A stretch of DNA of 64,000 nucleotides. It comes from Dermanyssus gallinae (lineage: Eukaryota > Arthropoda > Arachnida > Mesostigmata > Dermanyssidae). A model generated the notes under the pieces. It was not told the origin of the DNA. It saw only the letters and a list, made by a program, of their open reading frames with translations, and did no database searches. Made by a program: the position numbers and the translations under genes. Shown one piece after another: positions 22,052-35,136 of the stretch. The stretch lies in the NCBI GenBank assembly GCA_003439945.1, contig QVRM01001782.1:1777501-1841500 (forward strand), given 5' to 3'. Position 1 is the stretch's first letter. Each line of letters begins with the position of its first letter.

Positions 22052-22498
22052 TCACCGGTCTGACGTTGACGTCCCTAGGAACTGTAAGTGTAACTGCGTG
22101 TGCACCTCGTTGTTAATCTTGTTGTCGCCGTTGTTGTTATTGCTCTTGTTGTTGTCGCCGTTGTTCTTGTTGTTGATCCTGGTCTTGTTATTGTTAGCAT
22201 ATAGGCAACATCTGCAATATAGTACGCCGAAAAGTCCCAAGGGAGGCCCTGCTCCAATGAAGGAGAAAAAGAAGACGACGACGACGAAGAAGAGGAGGCT
22301 GCGGCAGAAAGCCAGACGCTGTCTGCTCGGCGGGTAGACGTCAAAAAAACAAGTCTGGCCATCCGCCCAGAGACAGAACGAACGTGTGTCTGGCTCGCTG
22401 GCTGGCAAACTCTGCCGGGAGGGTCGGCGTGTCTGGCCACTGGCTGGAAGATATATTGATTGTACCCCGACGTCTTCTTCGAGAAGCCATTCATTCAC
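22052..22498 (-). CDS. Candidate single-pass membrane protein ORF (148 aa)
   Basis: A complete ATG-to-TGA frame starting MNEWLLEEDVGVQSIYLPAS. Residues about 68-96 are strongly hydrophobic (LLFFVVVVFFFSFIGAGPPL and onward) and would form one transmembrane helix. A Cys pair follows, then an Asn/Lys-rich tail from AAC repeats. Part of the hydrophobic segment comes from a GTC/TTC triplet run, so the helix could be an accident of a microsatellite. No family is recognised and no splice evidence is used. The other strand is also open in places. Confidence 0.27.
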   Translation of the reverse strand: MNEWLLEEDVGVQSIYLPASGQTRRPSRQSLPASEPDTRSFCLWADGQTCFFDVYPPSRQRLAFCRSLLFFVVVVFFFSFIGAGPPLGLFGVLYCRCCLYANNNKTRINNKNNGDNNKSNNNNGDNKINNEVHTQLHLQFLGTSTSDR

Positions 22499-22627
22499 CC
22501 ACCAGCCATCTACTCATTCGGCAGCCAGACTGGGCACATAGGCAGACAGACGGACAGACAGCAAAGGGAGGACACATCCTCCCTACAAAAGAGAGGCAGA
22601 GGAACATATATACGGATATGCGCAGAG

Positions 22628-22755
22628 TGACTAGGGGCCCTGGCCCGTCGGTGGGCCCTGGTCGTGAGGTCATGACTACGTCGCTGTTTACAGAGCTCGA
22701 ACGACAAGCGGCGAGGAAGCTTAGCCAGAACAAGCAGCAGCAGAAGAAGAAGTAG
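22628..22755 (+). CDS. Weak candidate terminal exon
   Basis: After GCGCAG| (or the better TCGCTGTTTACAG| at 22693) a frame runs to TAG 22755, with SLFTELERQAARKLSQNKQQ and a Lys/Gln tail. It looks like the end of a helical protein but is short and isolated. Confidence 0.18.
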
Positions 22756-22987
22756 AGGAGGAAGATAAATGCGTACAGGGATACGGGGTCGTATGAAGGC
22801 AGTCTGGGGCCTGTGTCTGTCTGGCGGTTAACTGCCTAGCTGCAGCCGCCGCCGCGGTCGGCGACCCCCGTGTAAGGAAAGGGGAGCTCGTTCAGCGAAG
22901 CCTGGAGACATCCAGTATGTGCCTGCCTCTGCGTGTATCTGTATATATATATATATGAATGTCTCGATGTGCGTATCTGTGTATACG

Positions 22988-23019
<32 letters not shown>

Positions 23020-23538
23020 CGCCCTTTCGGTGCTTTACGTCTCTGTGGGCGCAGGCGCTACATGCCGGAGCACCGACGAAAAAGAAGAGTGCATTGCTAG
23101 GCGCAAGCAGAAACAACAACAACAAATCTCTTCTTTCTCCTTCTACAATCTTCCCCGGTCCTGTTGTAAGGCGGTGGATTTCGGCAGAGAACGGAGCGGC
23201 AGAGGAACGAGGGCAGACAGTCGGGGCCCCCCAGTCAGTCGACGGCTGCAGCCCAACATAGAAGCTATAGACAGGAGGCGAAAGAAGAAGGCGCGCCGGA
23301 GGAGGACATGACTGACCGACCGACCAACCAACCAACCAACCGAGGTTGGCTACACACCGAGTAACATATAAACGTCGACATAGACGTGCACCCACCCCCA
23401 CACTCGCTCACTCGAATACACGCATGCTCGATCACCCGGCAGCCGCCGGCGACGCGGGCCCTCCTCAGCCCGAAAGTTCTTCCCTTGTCTTCGGTGGGAA
23501 AGGGTCGAGAAGCTCGTTGGCACTGCCGCTGCACTTAC

Positions 23539-23782
23539 TGGTGGAGGGTGGACTAGTGGCCGTGGGAAAGGGGCGGCAGACTCTAGATTGGGGGGGGGGG
23601 GGGGAAGCAGACCACGTCGTCCTCATCATTCTCGGGGTGGAAGATAGGCCCTGACGGCGACCCGACTGCCCGGTCAAATGAACGACAACTGAGGCGACTG
23701 AGGCGCATCTCGCGCTTTTGTCGTCACTGTCCAAATCGAGCAGCCAGGTCATCCACTTGGACCCGCGACCAAGAGTGGCGGT
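23539..23782 (-). CDS. Candidate first coding exon
   Basis: ATG 23782 (context GGTGCCATGA) opens a frame of 81 codons plus one base to a consensus donor, CCACCA|GTAAGT. It reads MTATLGRGSKWMTWLLDLDS and later a Pro run encoded by a 15-base C homopolymer (G15 on plus, 23590-23604). Its phase-1 donor does not fit exon X or exon A directly, so at least one unidentified exon would be needed to join it to the downstream minus gene. The homopolymer makes the frame easy to break by slippage or sequencing error. Confidence 0.28.
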
Positions 23783-23820
23783 CATGGCACCATCAATGTC
23801 ATACAAGCAATAGTAGCAAC

Positions 23821-23880
23821 AACAACAACAATAGTAGATATAGCAACAGCAACAACAACAATAGTAGATATAGCAACAGC
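23821..23880. repeat. Perfect 30-bp tandem duplication
   Basis: The unit AACAACAACAATAGTAGATA plus TAGCAACAGC occurs twice without a change. Confidence 0.9.
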
Positions 23881-24889
23881 AGCAATAACATCGTCAAGGT
23901 TGTGCATTAGCCAACGTCAGCGCCAATGAGTCGGCGCGGCGGGATCGCCGTTGTTATTGTGCGTTTCCCTTCTCACTTATTTTGATGCGTTGGCAGCGTC
24001 AGAAAGTAGCCCGAACGGGTGTGCATCTATTCCTGCACCCAGAGCCCGGAAACTCCAAAAGTGCTCCTGTCTCGGTGATATTTCGGAGCCGCGAGGCCCC
24101 AGGTCAGGTCTGCGCTCGCTAGCCTCGAAAAGTCCGCTCGGACTGAGTCAGCTTTCGAGACACTGAGTGGCAAATAACAATGTCGCTCGATTGGGATTGA
24201 TAAAGTCCGCCGGCCCAACCATCGAAATATAGGCGGTGCTTGGTCAATGAGATGTACCCAGTCCAACACCCAGTACCCAGACAATCCGTATATGCTAACG
24301 TATGCGTCCTTGTATGTGGAGCAAAAATACCAATACGGCGTCATTTTATTACCATCAATTAATATTGTTATCTGAGTCAGTATAGTATAACAGGCGTTCA
24401 TGGGCTGTCACAACAGTTTAGAACTTTTATACGACTGGGCCACTGCCGAACATCAATGACCACACAACCAGATAGTTGTTGTAGTCGTAATAGTACTACA
24501 ACTCGTAGCAGCAGCAGTAGTAGTAGCAGTTATTGTTGTCGAAGTAACAGCACCATCACCAGCCTCACCTAAGTAAATCTACTACAGCAAAGACGATGTA
24601 TGTTTCTGTAGGGCGCTACAATAGGATTACACGGGATCGGGCTTACGTCAGTTATATGCGGGGGTGGTGGCGCCGCAAAGTCGGTAGCTATGGAAGAAGC
24701 AAAGTTTCCACTACAAGGCTTTCTCTAAGCAAGCAAGAGCCCAGCCGATAAACGTCCAACGGGCATGTATGCTCATTCCTACGTTTCGTGGTATCGAAAG
24801 TCGCTTTGTATTGTAGTCTCCCTATTCGGCTGTTGTTGGCTGCGCTTTTGCACATACATATTGAGTTTCGTTTTTTTGCCACGCTCGAG

Positions 24890-25074
24890 AAATGTATTAT
24901 AACGAATTCTGTACCCGAAAGAGCGACGAGTGTTTTTTTGGCAGCCTCGAACCGCGCCACTATTGCGAAAAAAAGAAGATATCTGATGCCCTTTACGCGA
25001 GAAAACCATTATGTATTGCCAGCGATGTCTATCTAAGTTCGGTTTGTAAAACTGGCGACAGCCCAGGGCTGTAA
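24890..25074 (+). CDS. Candidate Cys-rich terminal exon
   Basis: A strong pyrimidine tract and acceptor (TTTCGTTTTTTTGCCACGCTCGAG|) lead into two residual bases and 60 codons ending at TAA 25074. The translation begins MYYNEFCTRKSDECFFGSLE and has five cysteines with ordinary, repeat-free composition. The region is free of microsatellites. It could be the C-terminus of a secreted or zinc-binding protein. No family is recognised, and the cysteine spacing alone is not diagnostic. Upstream exons were not found. Confidence 0.3.
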
Positions 25075-25281
25075 CTCGACAGCAGGAAGCAAATGAAATA
25101 GGAGTATTCGCTCAGTCTATAGAGAGGGTCCGAATATCAGCCGTGTGAGATCTAGCTGAGCCGTAGTACAAATAAGGACAGCAGTTTTAGTTGCTGTTTG
25201 AGTAACAAATTGTACTTAAGCTTAGGCGGCAGCTCTAGCAGACCCATCTCTGCTCCGCGGAGGCTCTCCTCTCAAGTAATA

Positions 25282-25563
25282 ATGTCGTCATTCATTCCCT
25301 TCCCTTGCCTTCATGAGAAAGCTTGTAAGATAGTGGGTACAGATCGCAGAAAGCCTCATGCCGTTCGACTGCGGACGGCGATATTTTCCGTCCGTATTTT
25401 TTCAGCGATATTCCCCATCAGCGAACTCGCTATCGCCGTTCGAAAGGGCTTCAGGCGGAGTTCAGAAGTAAGCAAGCACTGCCCTGCCGAATCATCCGAA
25501 ATCCCCTCTTCCGGGGGGTCGAACAACAAACTGAACTACCTTGGACCCCATATGCGCCCATAA
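25282..25563 (+). CDS. Candidate 93-aa ORF
   Basis: ATG 25282 to TAA 25563, starting MSSFIPFPCLHEKACKIVGT and later SELAIAVRKGFRRSSEVSKH. It is repeat-free and directly follows the Cys-rich candidate exon in the same quiet, microsatellite-poor block (24.7-25.7 kb). An acceptor-like CTTGCCTTCATGAG| is inside. A decayed mobile element is an alternative. Confidence 0.2.
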   Translation: MSSFIPFPCLHEKACKIVGTDRRKPHAVRLRTAIFSVRIFSAIFPISELAIAVRKGFRRSSEVSKHCPAESSEIPSSGGSNNKLNYLGPHMRP

Positions 25564-25743
25564 TGCGGGCAGGGAATAGCGTTGACAAAAAGGTCAGAGG
25601 CGAAAGCACGCAACGTCGGCACGTGGACTCGTCGACGTAGTCTGTCGAGAGGTAAGGCTGACGGCTGCCTTGCGCAGGTTTTACCTAGGTCAAAGATGGC
25701 GCAAACACGTGTGTGTGTCTTTGTGTCATGGCCACCTTTAGAC

Positions 25744-25793
<50 letters not shown>

Positions 25794-25829
25794 CGATGCT
25801 GACCATCTGAAGTAAAACTCAGTAAATCT

Positions 25830-27140
25830 CAGTAATGCCGCATGCCACCCTAGCTAGTCACCTGCACAGCAGCAGCAGCGACCGCATCCGCCCGCTGCGC
25901 TTGGCAGACGAACCCGGCAGAGATTTGCCTATGAGGGGCAGCAAAAGTAATTGCAAGGTCGGCCTTTATAGACGTCATCACTGCCACCAATGCTGCGTAC
26001 CGACGACAAGGTACCAACGAGAAAGCCGACCGACGACGGCGAAAAGACTCTGCACAATGCAGGACATTATTATTCTTATTACTATTTTGAAATGTCACCA
26101 CCACCGCCGCCGCAGTGGTGCTGCCGTTGTTTAGATACACTGACTGCGTTGTTAGACACGGGAGAGAATCGGGACCCTGAAAGACCCTTGCTAGCAGCTG
26201 GTTCTTCCTCCTCTGCTGGCGCTACTAGCTTCGCTTGTTAGTCAGTTCACCATACAGTCACCCAGTCACCCAGCGAGCCAGGTATGCATAGATGTGTGAC
26301 GCATGCACAAACAACATACACACACACACATACAGGGTCCATTGCTGGATCAATCAATGGCCGTTCGGCAGAGAAGGGGTGGTAGCTTCCGCTCAATCCA
26401 GTGAGGACGTTTGTTCAGCACGTGGCTGGTCGTTGTTGTTTGTAGCTGTTGTTGTTGTTGTTGTTGTTATTGATGTTGTGGTCACTGGTGCTGTTGCTGC
26501 TGCTGCTGCTGCTGGAGCTGGCAATCGGCGATATGCTGCTACCATCACGAGCTATCAATGCCAGCACCGCTGCACTGTCACGAGCGTCGTTCGTGTATCT
26601 CGGTAGCCTATCTATCTATCTGTCCGGCCGGCCGGCCAGCCAGCCATATGTCTGTATGTCCGGATGGATAGATGTCTGGATGTCTGGATGTTTATCTATC
26701 TGTATCTATATGTCGACCGGCAGCTCGCCTTTTGGCTTGACGATTACCCCATCCGCTACCACTTGCATCCCCTCTGCTACCACTTGCACCCCCGACATCG
26801 TATCTATGTCTCTCTCTCTCTCTCCCTCCCTCCCTTTCACCCCCCACTTGATTCGCTGGGCCGTCGTAGTAGTAGTAGTAGTAGTAGTAGTACATTTATT
26901 GTTTCTTCGTTTCGACGTCTACTGGTGCACTTACCCGTGCCGTTTTCCTGCTTTTGCTTCTATCTATATCTGTATACCCTGCATGTGCATGCATATATGC
27001 ATTTCTATGTTTGTGCATTTGTTGCCTGTGTGTGTGTGTGTGCGCGCCTGGTTCATTCGATCGTTTATTAGATTTGTTCATTGGTTTTGTATGGCAGCTG
27101 ACAGCCGTTTTCCTGCTTTTGTTTATCTATATCTGTACAC

Positions 27141-27186
<46 letters not shown>

Positions 27187-28789
27187 GTATGTATATATAT
27201 GCATGTGGCTTATTTGATCGTTTGTTGGATTTGTTCATTGGTTTTGTATCGAGACGAACTGCAGTAGTAGTGACAGGAGCTTTTCAACAGGTATCGTCAC
27301 TGGCTGAGCACAGTGCTACCTTTTCCAGCCCAGTGCCTAATCAAACGGCAGTATGACTAGTAGTGGTAGCATCAGTATCATTATGATGTCTAATACACCT
27401 GTCTACATGGGAATAGTAGACGGGTTTCTATGGCAACCCAGCATGTATGTCGGGTTCGAATGCTGGGGGGGCTAAAATGCGCTCAGTGGTTGTCCTGATG
27501 GTGACGCTGCTGGCAACGCTTGGTTGTCAATCTCCCAGCGTCGTCGTCGGCCGTCATCGCTGACGACGACGACGACGACGACAGCGGCGACACAGCAACA
27601 ATAGCAACAACGACAACAACTACAGCAGCGGCCAATGTTGCCGACGCGCTGGCAAAGGCCCGCCAGCCGGCAGGCATCTAACAGCCCCATATATATATAT
27701 ATATATATATATTTATATTTGCTCACCAAGTGGCACTCGTAGCACTGGATGACGCGTTGAATAGCGGCGCACGGCGGCGGTCTATGCTCCCTCTGGTGGC
27801 AGAATCAATCCGATTTCTGTGGTCAACATTGTCGTCGCTGTGTTGGCGGTATTACTGTTGTTGTTGTTGTTGTTGTTGTGAGTCGTGGTGGTGGCGGCAG
27901 CAGCCGCCACTATTGCCGCCGCCACCGTTATCACGGCTGTTGTTGTTGTTGTTGGCAGCGGTGGTGGCGCGTCGACGACGACGACGGCAGCAGCAGCCGC
28001 CGCATCGAGCGTAGCGGCGTTCTGCTGCTATAGTTGTCGACGCCGACGACGCCGCCGCTATATCGCCTTGACGGCCAGTCTACGTGTCTGGGATTCTGCG
28101 TTTGGCAGCAGTTGTCGTTGTCGCCGTCGTCTTCGTCGTCGCCAGTGCCGCGTATTTATTTGTCTGTCTGTCTGTCGGTTTGTGTGTCTGTCTGTCTGTC
28201 TGTCTGTCGGTCGGTTTGTCGGTTTGGTTTCGGGCCGCTATCGCTACCGCTACGGTCGTCGTCGTCGTCGTCGCCGCTGGTAGCGCCAACGTGTCGGTCG
28301 CTCAGTCGCTTTACCATCATCATCATCATCATCATCATTAGAATCACCAATATCATGACCATTATCGTTGTCATCGTCGTCGCGTTGCTGTTGTTGTTGT
28401 TGTTGTTGTTGTTGTTGTAGTTGTAGTAGTCATTGCTATCTTGCTACTTCTTCGTCGGCCGGCTGTTGTCTGTCTTGTCCGATCATTTGTCTGTCTGTCT
28501 GTCTGCCTGCCTCTCTCTCTCTCTCTCTTTCTTTCTCTCCGTCCCGCTGTATTTGTAATAGTTGGTCCGGTTTCTGCTGCTGCTGTACTTGCTGTACGGT
28601 ATTGGTAACTAGAAGTGGTAAACACAAGGGGCGGATGGATCACCGTCATCGTCGTCATTGCCGTCATCGTCATCGACGTACACGATTAATCAAAGGTAAA
28701 AGGATGGCAAGAAAGAAGGACATTTCGACCACAACAACAACAACAACAACAAGAACGACGACAGCAACAGCAACAATAGTTTCTTCACT

Positions 28790-28821
<32 letters not shown>

Positions 28822-31293
28822 ATTATAGGTGGTAGGCCGGCCAGTTAACACTTTTGTTTGCTTAAGCCTAATACTAGCTCCTACTGCTGTTGTTGTTGCT
28901 GTTGTTGTTGTTGTTGTTTCAGGATGGGCATGAGTGGCGTCACATCGTCAATTGCCCGACAAACTGACGGACAGACCGACAGACGAACGGACGGACGGAC
29001 CGACGGACCGACGGATGGACGGACGGACGGACGGACGGACGAGTGAGTCGTCGTCGTCGTCGTCGCCGTCGTTGCTCACCCAGTCAGTCAGTCAGTTAGT
29101 CAGTCAGTCAGTCTGCCAGTTTGTCTGTCGGCTAATGAAGACCTGCCACCAGCATTGTTGATGCAGCCGTAGTAGTAGTTGTTGCTGTTGTGGTTGTAGT
29201 TGTTGTTGTTGCTGTTATTGTTGCGCTTGTTGTTGCTGTTATTGTTGCGGTTGTTGTTTGTGTTATTGTTCGTGTTGTTGTTGTTGTTGTTGTTGTTGTC
29301 AATAGGCAACCGCGACGATAAGAACGGAGACAGCAATTGTTGCTGCTGCTGCTGCTGCTACTGCTGTTGTGGTTGTTGTTGTCGTTTGTCGACTGTCTGT
29401 CAGACGGTCAGGCGATCCGGCTGTATGTGTGTGTTTGTCTGTTTGTCAGTCTGGTATGGTTCTCGTTGTGTCTGCGGCGTCGGCGGTGGTGGTGGTGGTG
29501 GTGGTGGTGGTGGTGGTGATGATGATGATGATGATGATGATGATGACCGTGTCTGTTGTTGTTGTTGCTGTCGTTTCACGGGTCGTCGTGGTCTATTCGG
29601 CTGCTGTCCTATCATCGTCATGAGGCCCCTCATGAGGCACTACTTCTTCTTCACCGCCGCCGCCGCCGCCACTGTCGCCGCTTTTCCTCCATCATCTTCT
29701 CCATCTCATCAACCTCTACCACCACCACCACTCCTAACCAACTACCAACCACTAACCACCACCAACCACCATTATTAGCATGGTCGTCGTCAGTTAGCAC
29801 ACCAACCACTCAGTCAGTCAGTCAGTCAGTTAGTCAGCCAGCCAGCAAGCAGACAGGCAAACAACACACAACCAACAACCCGACAGAGCAGCGCCAGCGA
29901 CCTCGGACGGCTACCGCAATGACAACAAGAAACAACAACAACGTACAACAACAACAGCAACAAAAACAACAACAACACAGCAGCAGCAGCACCATCATCA
30001 TCAAGCCATGGCGGCGCGAATAAGGACAAAAACGCCAGTTATACAATCATCATTATCATCGTCATCATCATCACCACCGTCAAGCGAACGTGTTGCTGCC
30101 GTCTCTGTAGCGTCTTCATAAATGTTGTTTTGCTGCTGTTGTTGTTGTTGTTGTCGTCGCTATCGCTATTGTTGTTGTTGTTGTTGCTGCTGCTGTTGTC
30201 AGTGTAGACAAGTGTAGACAGCAGACAGACCAAGAGACGAGAGACAGACAGACCGACAGACAGACAGATAGCTGTAACTGAGTAAGTAAGCAAGTAGGCG
30301 AGCAAGCAAGCAAACAGATAGAGCGTCAACGACAGCCACCGAACATTACAGATCACACATTCCATTATTAACATACAGTAGTAGTAGTAGTAGTAAGTGG
30401 TGGTTGACTGCTGCTGGCTAGACGAACAGACAACGCCTAAACTACGCACGTAGCAGTTGTTGTTGTTGTAGACGTTGTTGTTGTTGTTGTTGTTTTGGTA
30501 GTATTGAAACTAATAATAGTTACCAGAAGTCATAATAGCATTAGCAAAGAGGAGGAGGGGGAGGAAGAGAAGGACGATGACGACAACAACAACAACAACA
30601 ACAACACGTCGAGATACAGTCGTAGCAGTCGGCAATGGTGGCGTCTGGCGGCTACACTGTGACGCCAGCTAACCACTGCACACTGGTTAGCTGCCTAACG
30701 ATAACAACAACAACACCGTACAACAACAGCAACAGCAGCAGCGACGGCTGCTGCACTGCGAGTGGACGTACGCAGCTCTATGAATCGTTACGACTACTGC
30801 TACGAACAGCTGACTTGTCGTCCTTCCGTTGGTCTATGTGTGTGTCTATCTATCTGTGTGTGTGTGTATCTGTGTATTAATCTATCTATCTATCTATCCC
30901 ACCTACCCACCCACTCACTCAATCAATATATGTTTGTCTATCCATCGAGTTATCTGGATGGCTGGCTGGCGGACGGACTGGTTGGCTGTTGTGGTTATAT
31001 TTATCTATCTATATATCTGTCTATGATTCGATCGATGTGTGTAACGGCCAAGCGTCGACGTGACAACCCCCAGACCACTAACCAACCAACCAGCTAACCA
31101 GCCAGTCATCTTTCTAGCTAGACAAACAGACAGACAGACAGAGAGACGACTCTACCCATATAGAGATGGTAAGCTAGACAGATACAGGGAGAGGGGAGAG
31201 AATGAGGGAAGGAGGAGAGAGAAAGGAAAAATGCAAACAGCCAGACAAACACACACAGAAACTAACTCAACTTTGGCTTAACTACTGGAGCAG

Positions 31294-31324
<31 letters not shown>

Positions 31325-31431
31325 GCTACTACTACTGAATCAAGTGGCGCGATCGACAGGAACATAGAGGAGAAAGGAATAAACGCCAAGTAAAGGATTT
31401 AACGAGGAACCCTGTTAGAGTAAATTAATTC

Positions 31432-31493
<62 letters not shown>

Positions 31494-32215
31494 AATATAT
31501 ATCACATAAATATAAGTTTTATTTTTATCTAAAAACAACATCAACAGAAGTACTTCTACAGCAGCGTATCCCCTGACCGACCTTGAGCCATCGCCCGCCT
31601 ATCTAACAACATAAAACGGCATAAGCTTAGTATTGTGCTGCTGGCGCAGTTGGCTCGCATTTGCAATTTGTTGTGCTACATGTACAACAACGGATGCTAC
31701 ATACAGTGATCTCTTAACGTGTTTGCTATGCGTCCACTATGGGCTGGATGCATCGAATGAAGATGATGTCTCAAATCCGGAAGAAGAACGCGAGTGACTC
31801 GAAGAAATCAAGAGATGCAACACAAGCTCGTTGCACGAGTAAGGCTAACTAATACACGCCTCTACACAAAAGCAAGACCATATAGAGGCAAAGCTCGACA
31901 TACAACAACGCCTATATATATATATATATTCTCTAAGCTCGACTCACTACACAAATTCGCTGCTGAAAAATTAACGTCCCTGATACTGAATGGTTTTGGC
32001 CTTTATAAAAAAAATCCTTATTATGACAATGATTATTACTACAACATTCGTCGAAATGAGGCAATTTTCGGAATCACGAACAATAACGACTGATGCGAGT
32101 CGCACAACAAAATCTGTCCGACGTCTTCTCAACATTTTGATATTGTCTCACGAAAAACTACTTGCCTCCATAATCTATCTGAGAGACGCTCTATTGACTG
32201 TGTAGCTTAATACTC

Positions 32216-32280
<65 letters not shown>

Positions 32281-33200
32281 ATTGCTTAGTTTTGCTTACT
32301 TACTAAAGGAAGTTATACCAAATTATATAAATATGATTACGATCATAACAGTAATATTGCGTTACAAGAGTTGATTAGGTTTTGATCACTTGAATACTAT
32401 TTATTATCGGCAAGCAATCGCATTGCGTGAAGATGTCCTGCGACAGCGTTCTTAGTGAGGCCAAAATCGTAATAGGATAAAGGCAAGTTGCAAACAATGC
32501 CGTCAACCCAAGCCGACTCTTCTACCTTTAACAGCAGCAGCACTCTATAATTTTTCTACATGGTTCCTAGTATTAGAGCCGCCATTGCGTCGCTGCGTCT
32601 CTATGGACGTCAACTTGTACTTGTCTTGTGTCGAAAACTCGGCTCCAGCGTTTAGGGGTGGTCTCAAGTTTCTATGTGTCGTTGTATTCAACGGTTGCGT
32701 AAACGTTCTAATAATAAGGGCTGAGGGGCTGAGAATAGCTAGAGGAAAACCATGAAATAATAAGGATGCATATTCACACCTCACAATTGTATTGTTCTAA
32801 CACAAATTAGTGATAAATAATAATACTACTAATATAGAACCCGTGGTCACACGTTTGCGTGGAGACAATTGTCCACTCCAAAGTCCTGACATAGCTATAG
32901 AAATAAATCTTTATTTTCCTAAACCTATTAATAATAATAATACAGACGGCGAGATAATACATTGTTGTACTGCCCGTCTTGATGATGGCGTAAGCAAAGC
33001 AGACGCAGGCGCAAAAGTAGCAGTTGGGGTTGTCGTTGTCGTCGCTGTTTATGGTCTTCGTACCTCGCAAGTGAAGTCAAGCAGCGCTCAGATAATGGGG
33101 TGGCGGGGATCTGTTTAACGCCCGTAGCAAGTACCAGATGAGCGGACAGTTTTCAGGCGGCAAGACAGGCCATGGGGACTCATGGGCCAGTTTTCTTCGT
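25830..33200. other. Microsatellite desert
   Basis: Mostly simple repeats: CTAT/ATCT and CCGG-type runs (26.6-27.2 kb), (AT)n 27143-27177, CGT/GAC and TTG runs (27.5-28.4 kb), TGTC repeats 28158-28210, GGAC 28986-29041, TCAG 29083-29112 and 29809-29836, GGT then GAT runs 29485-29544, CAA runs, and (AT)n at 31433-31501 and 32218-32275. A quieter AT-rich part lies at 31.5-33.0 kb. Long frames here are repeat-derived; I support no gene. Confidence 0.6.
28986..29041. repeat. (GGAC)n tetranucleotide repeat
   Basis: GGAC/CGAC units, repeated again at 16348-16372 and 40520-40555. Confidence 0.95.
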
Positions 33201-33309
33201 CTAGCGCTTGAGGGCCACGCCAGCCAGCCCTGATGATGATAATGATTGCTTGAACAGTTTCCCGTTGCCCGAACCGAAGTCGCTAGCGTCGTTGCCATGG
33301 TTACCAGCG
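33201..33309 (-). CDS. Candidate terminal exon, Gly/Ser-rich
   Basis: The acceptor GACTGGTGCTGCTGCGGCAG| precedes 33309. One residual base and 35 codons run to TAG 33201-33203, including NHGNDASDFGSGNGKLFKQS and ending GLAGVALKR. Codon use is strong and repeat-free except for one (TCA)3. On the minus strand an AATAAA lies about 290 bp downstream (near plus 32908), a plausible poly(A) signal. The upstream exon is unknown. The short length keeps this tentative. Confidence 0.35.
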
Positions 33310-35033
33310 CTGCCGCAGCAGCACCAGTCGCAACAGCAACACCAGCAACTGTGCACGGTCGACCACGGTCGACACGTGCCTGTTCGCCACAGATGACCCC
33401 AAGCCAGCCAGCCAGGCAACAGCAACAACAACAACAACAACAACATAATTTCTATGATGACAACAACAACAACAACAACAATATCGGCACTGCCAGCTGC
33501 TGCTGCTGTTGCTAATGTTGTTGCAGCAGTACCAACAGCGACAGCGGCCGCCGTCAGAACGGTAACGGCAGAAGCGCGAGCTTTCCTGCATAGGGGCAGC
33601 AGCAGCAGCGGGATTGCCAGCAGCAATTGCGGCTGGCGAGCGAGCCGTCGCTTCGTTCGTGTGCTGGTGGTGATTTCATCTGCTTGTTTACGTCGAAATC
33701 AACAACGACAACAACAGCAGCAGCAGCAGCAGCAAAACAACAATAACAACAACAACAGGAGCAGCAACAATAACAACAACGACAACAACAGCGGGGTTGT
33801 CGGCGGCGTTGTGTGACGTCAACGGAGTTGCCGTTTTGCCGCCGTCGCCGCCACCACTGCCGTCGTCGTCGTCACACCATTTGGCTCTTTTCCATCCCCC
33901 CATCCCCCTGCCTATACCCTACTATAGCTAGATAGCTGGCTGGCTGGCTGGCGGGCGGGCTGACTGGCTTCTGTCACTGCAGCAGCAGCAGCAGAAGCCA
34001 GTTGCTGTCTGTAGCTGTTGTTGTTGTTGTTGTTGTTGGCGCCGCCGTGGTTGCTGTTATCGCCCGTCATATGATTGCATCGCAGACATCATCATCATCA
34101 TTCTGCAGCACACGCAACGGCAGCAGCAGCAGCAGCAGCAGCGGGAACAGCAGGCTGTGTCTGGCCGCCTCGTCTGCGGTCTGAGCCGTCGATCGCCGCC
34201 GCCGCCGCCGCCGACGTCGTTGTTATTGTTATTGTTGTTGTTGTTGTTTTTCGTAGTGCAGCGAGCCCACGCGCCGATCTTCTTCTTCTTCTTCTTCGTC
34301 GTGGCGGGACGTTCGTCGTGATTATAATCAAGGCGGCGATCACGACCCGACGTCAACGACGAAAGAAGAACGTTGGTGGTGGTGGCGGCGGCGGCGGCGA
34401 CGTCGGTGGCGGCGGCGGCGGCGACGTCGGTGCCGGCGCCGGCGCAGACGACCGCCAAGGCGAAAGCGGTAGCTGCTGCTGCTGTTGCCGCTGCCGCCGC
34501 CGCCGCTGCAGTAGCACAGATAGACACGTCTGAGACAGTGAAGTACCGGATGGGCGAACGAGCCAGCGAGCGATCCGAACGTCGTTCCAGCTGGCAGACA
34601 TCAGACGACGACGACGACGACGACAACGACAACGACAACGGCCGCCGCCGTCGTCATAATCACCAGGCCAGCTTCAGTGGGCACCGCGACTCTGGCCACA
34701 ACGTTTCTTTTTTTTTGTACGTCGTCGCCGCCGCCGCCGCCGTCTTGATTCTGCTCATCATCGTGATGGTCGTTGATGCCGTCACCACCACCAGCGGCCG
34801 AATAATCACGAACTACGAATCAACACGGCTTCGTTATTAGCGCCATCTTCATCATAGTGGGCATCATCATCATCATTGTCATCATCATGGCTGCGGCAAC
34901 AACAAAAACAACAACTACAATAAAGACGATCAACAACAACAACGACAATAAAGGCGACACCAACAACAACAGCGCCAACAATAACAACAACAAGTACCAC
35001 ATTTCAGTATTTCAACAAGTCTAAGCATGGCTT

Positions 35034-35037
35034 AATG

Positions 35038-35134
<97 letters not shown>
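35034..35134. repeat. (AAT)n microsatellite
   Basis: About 33 uninterrupted ATA/TAA triplets, the purest triplet array in the window. Confidence 0.97.

Positions 35135-35136
<2 letters not shown>

Noticed and set aside
26449..27267. 272-codon plus-strand frame
   Set aside because: Built from CTG, TATC and AT repeats. The predicted protein is Leu, Tyr and Ile runs with no splice or start evidence.
27436..27468. GGGTTCGAATGCTGG resembling a tRNA T-arm
   Set aside because: The flanking bases form a simple 8-bp hairpin (CCCAGCAT/ATGCTGGG), not a T-stem, and there is no acceptor or D-arm.
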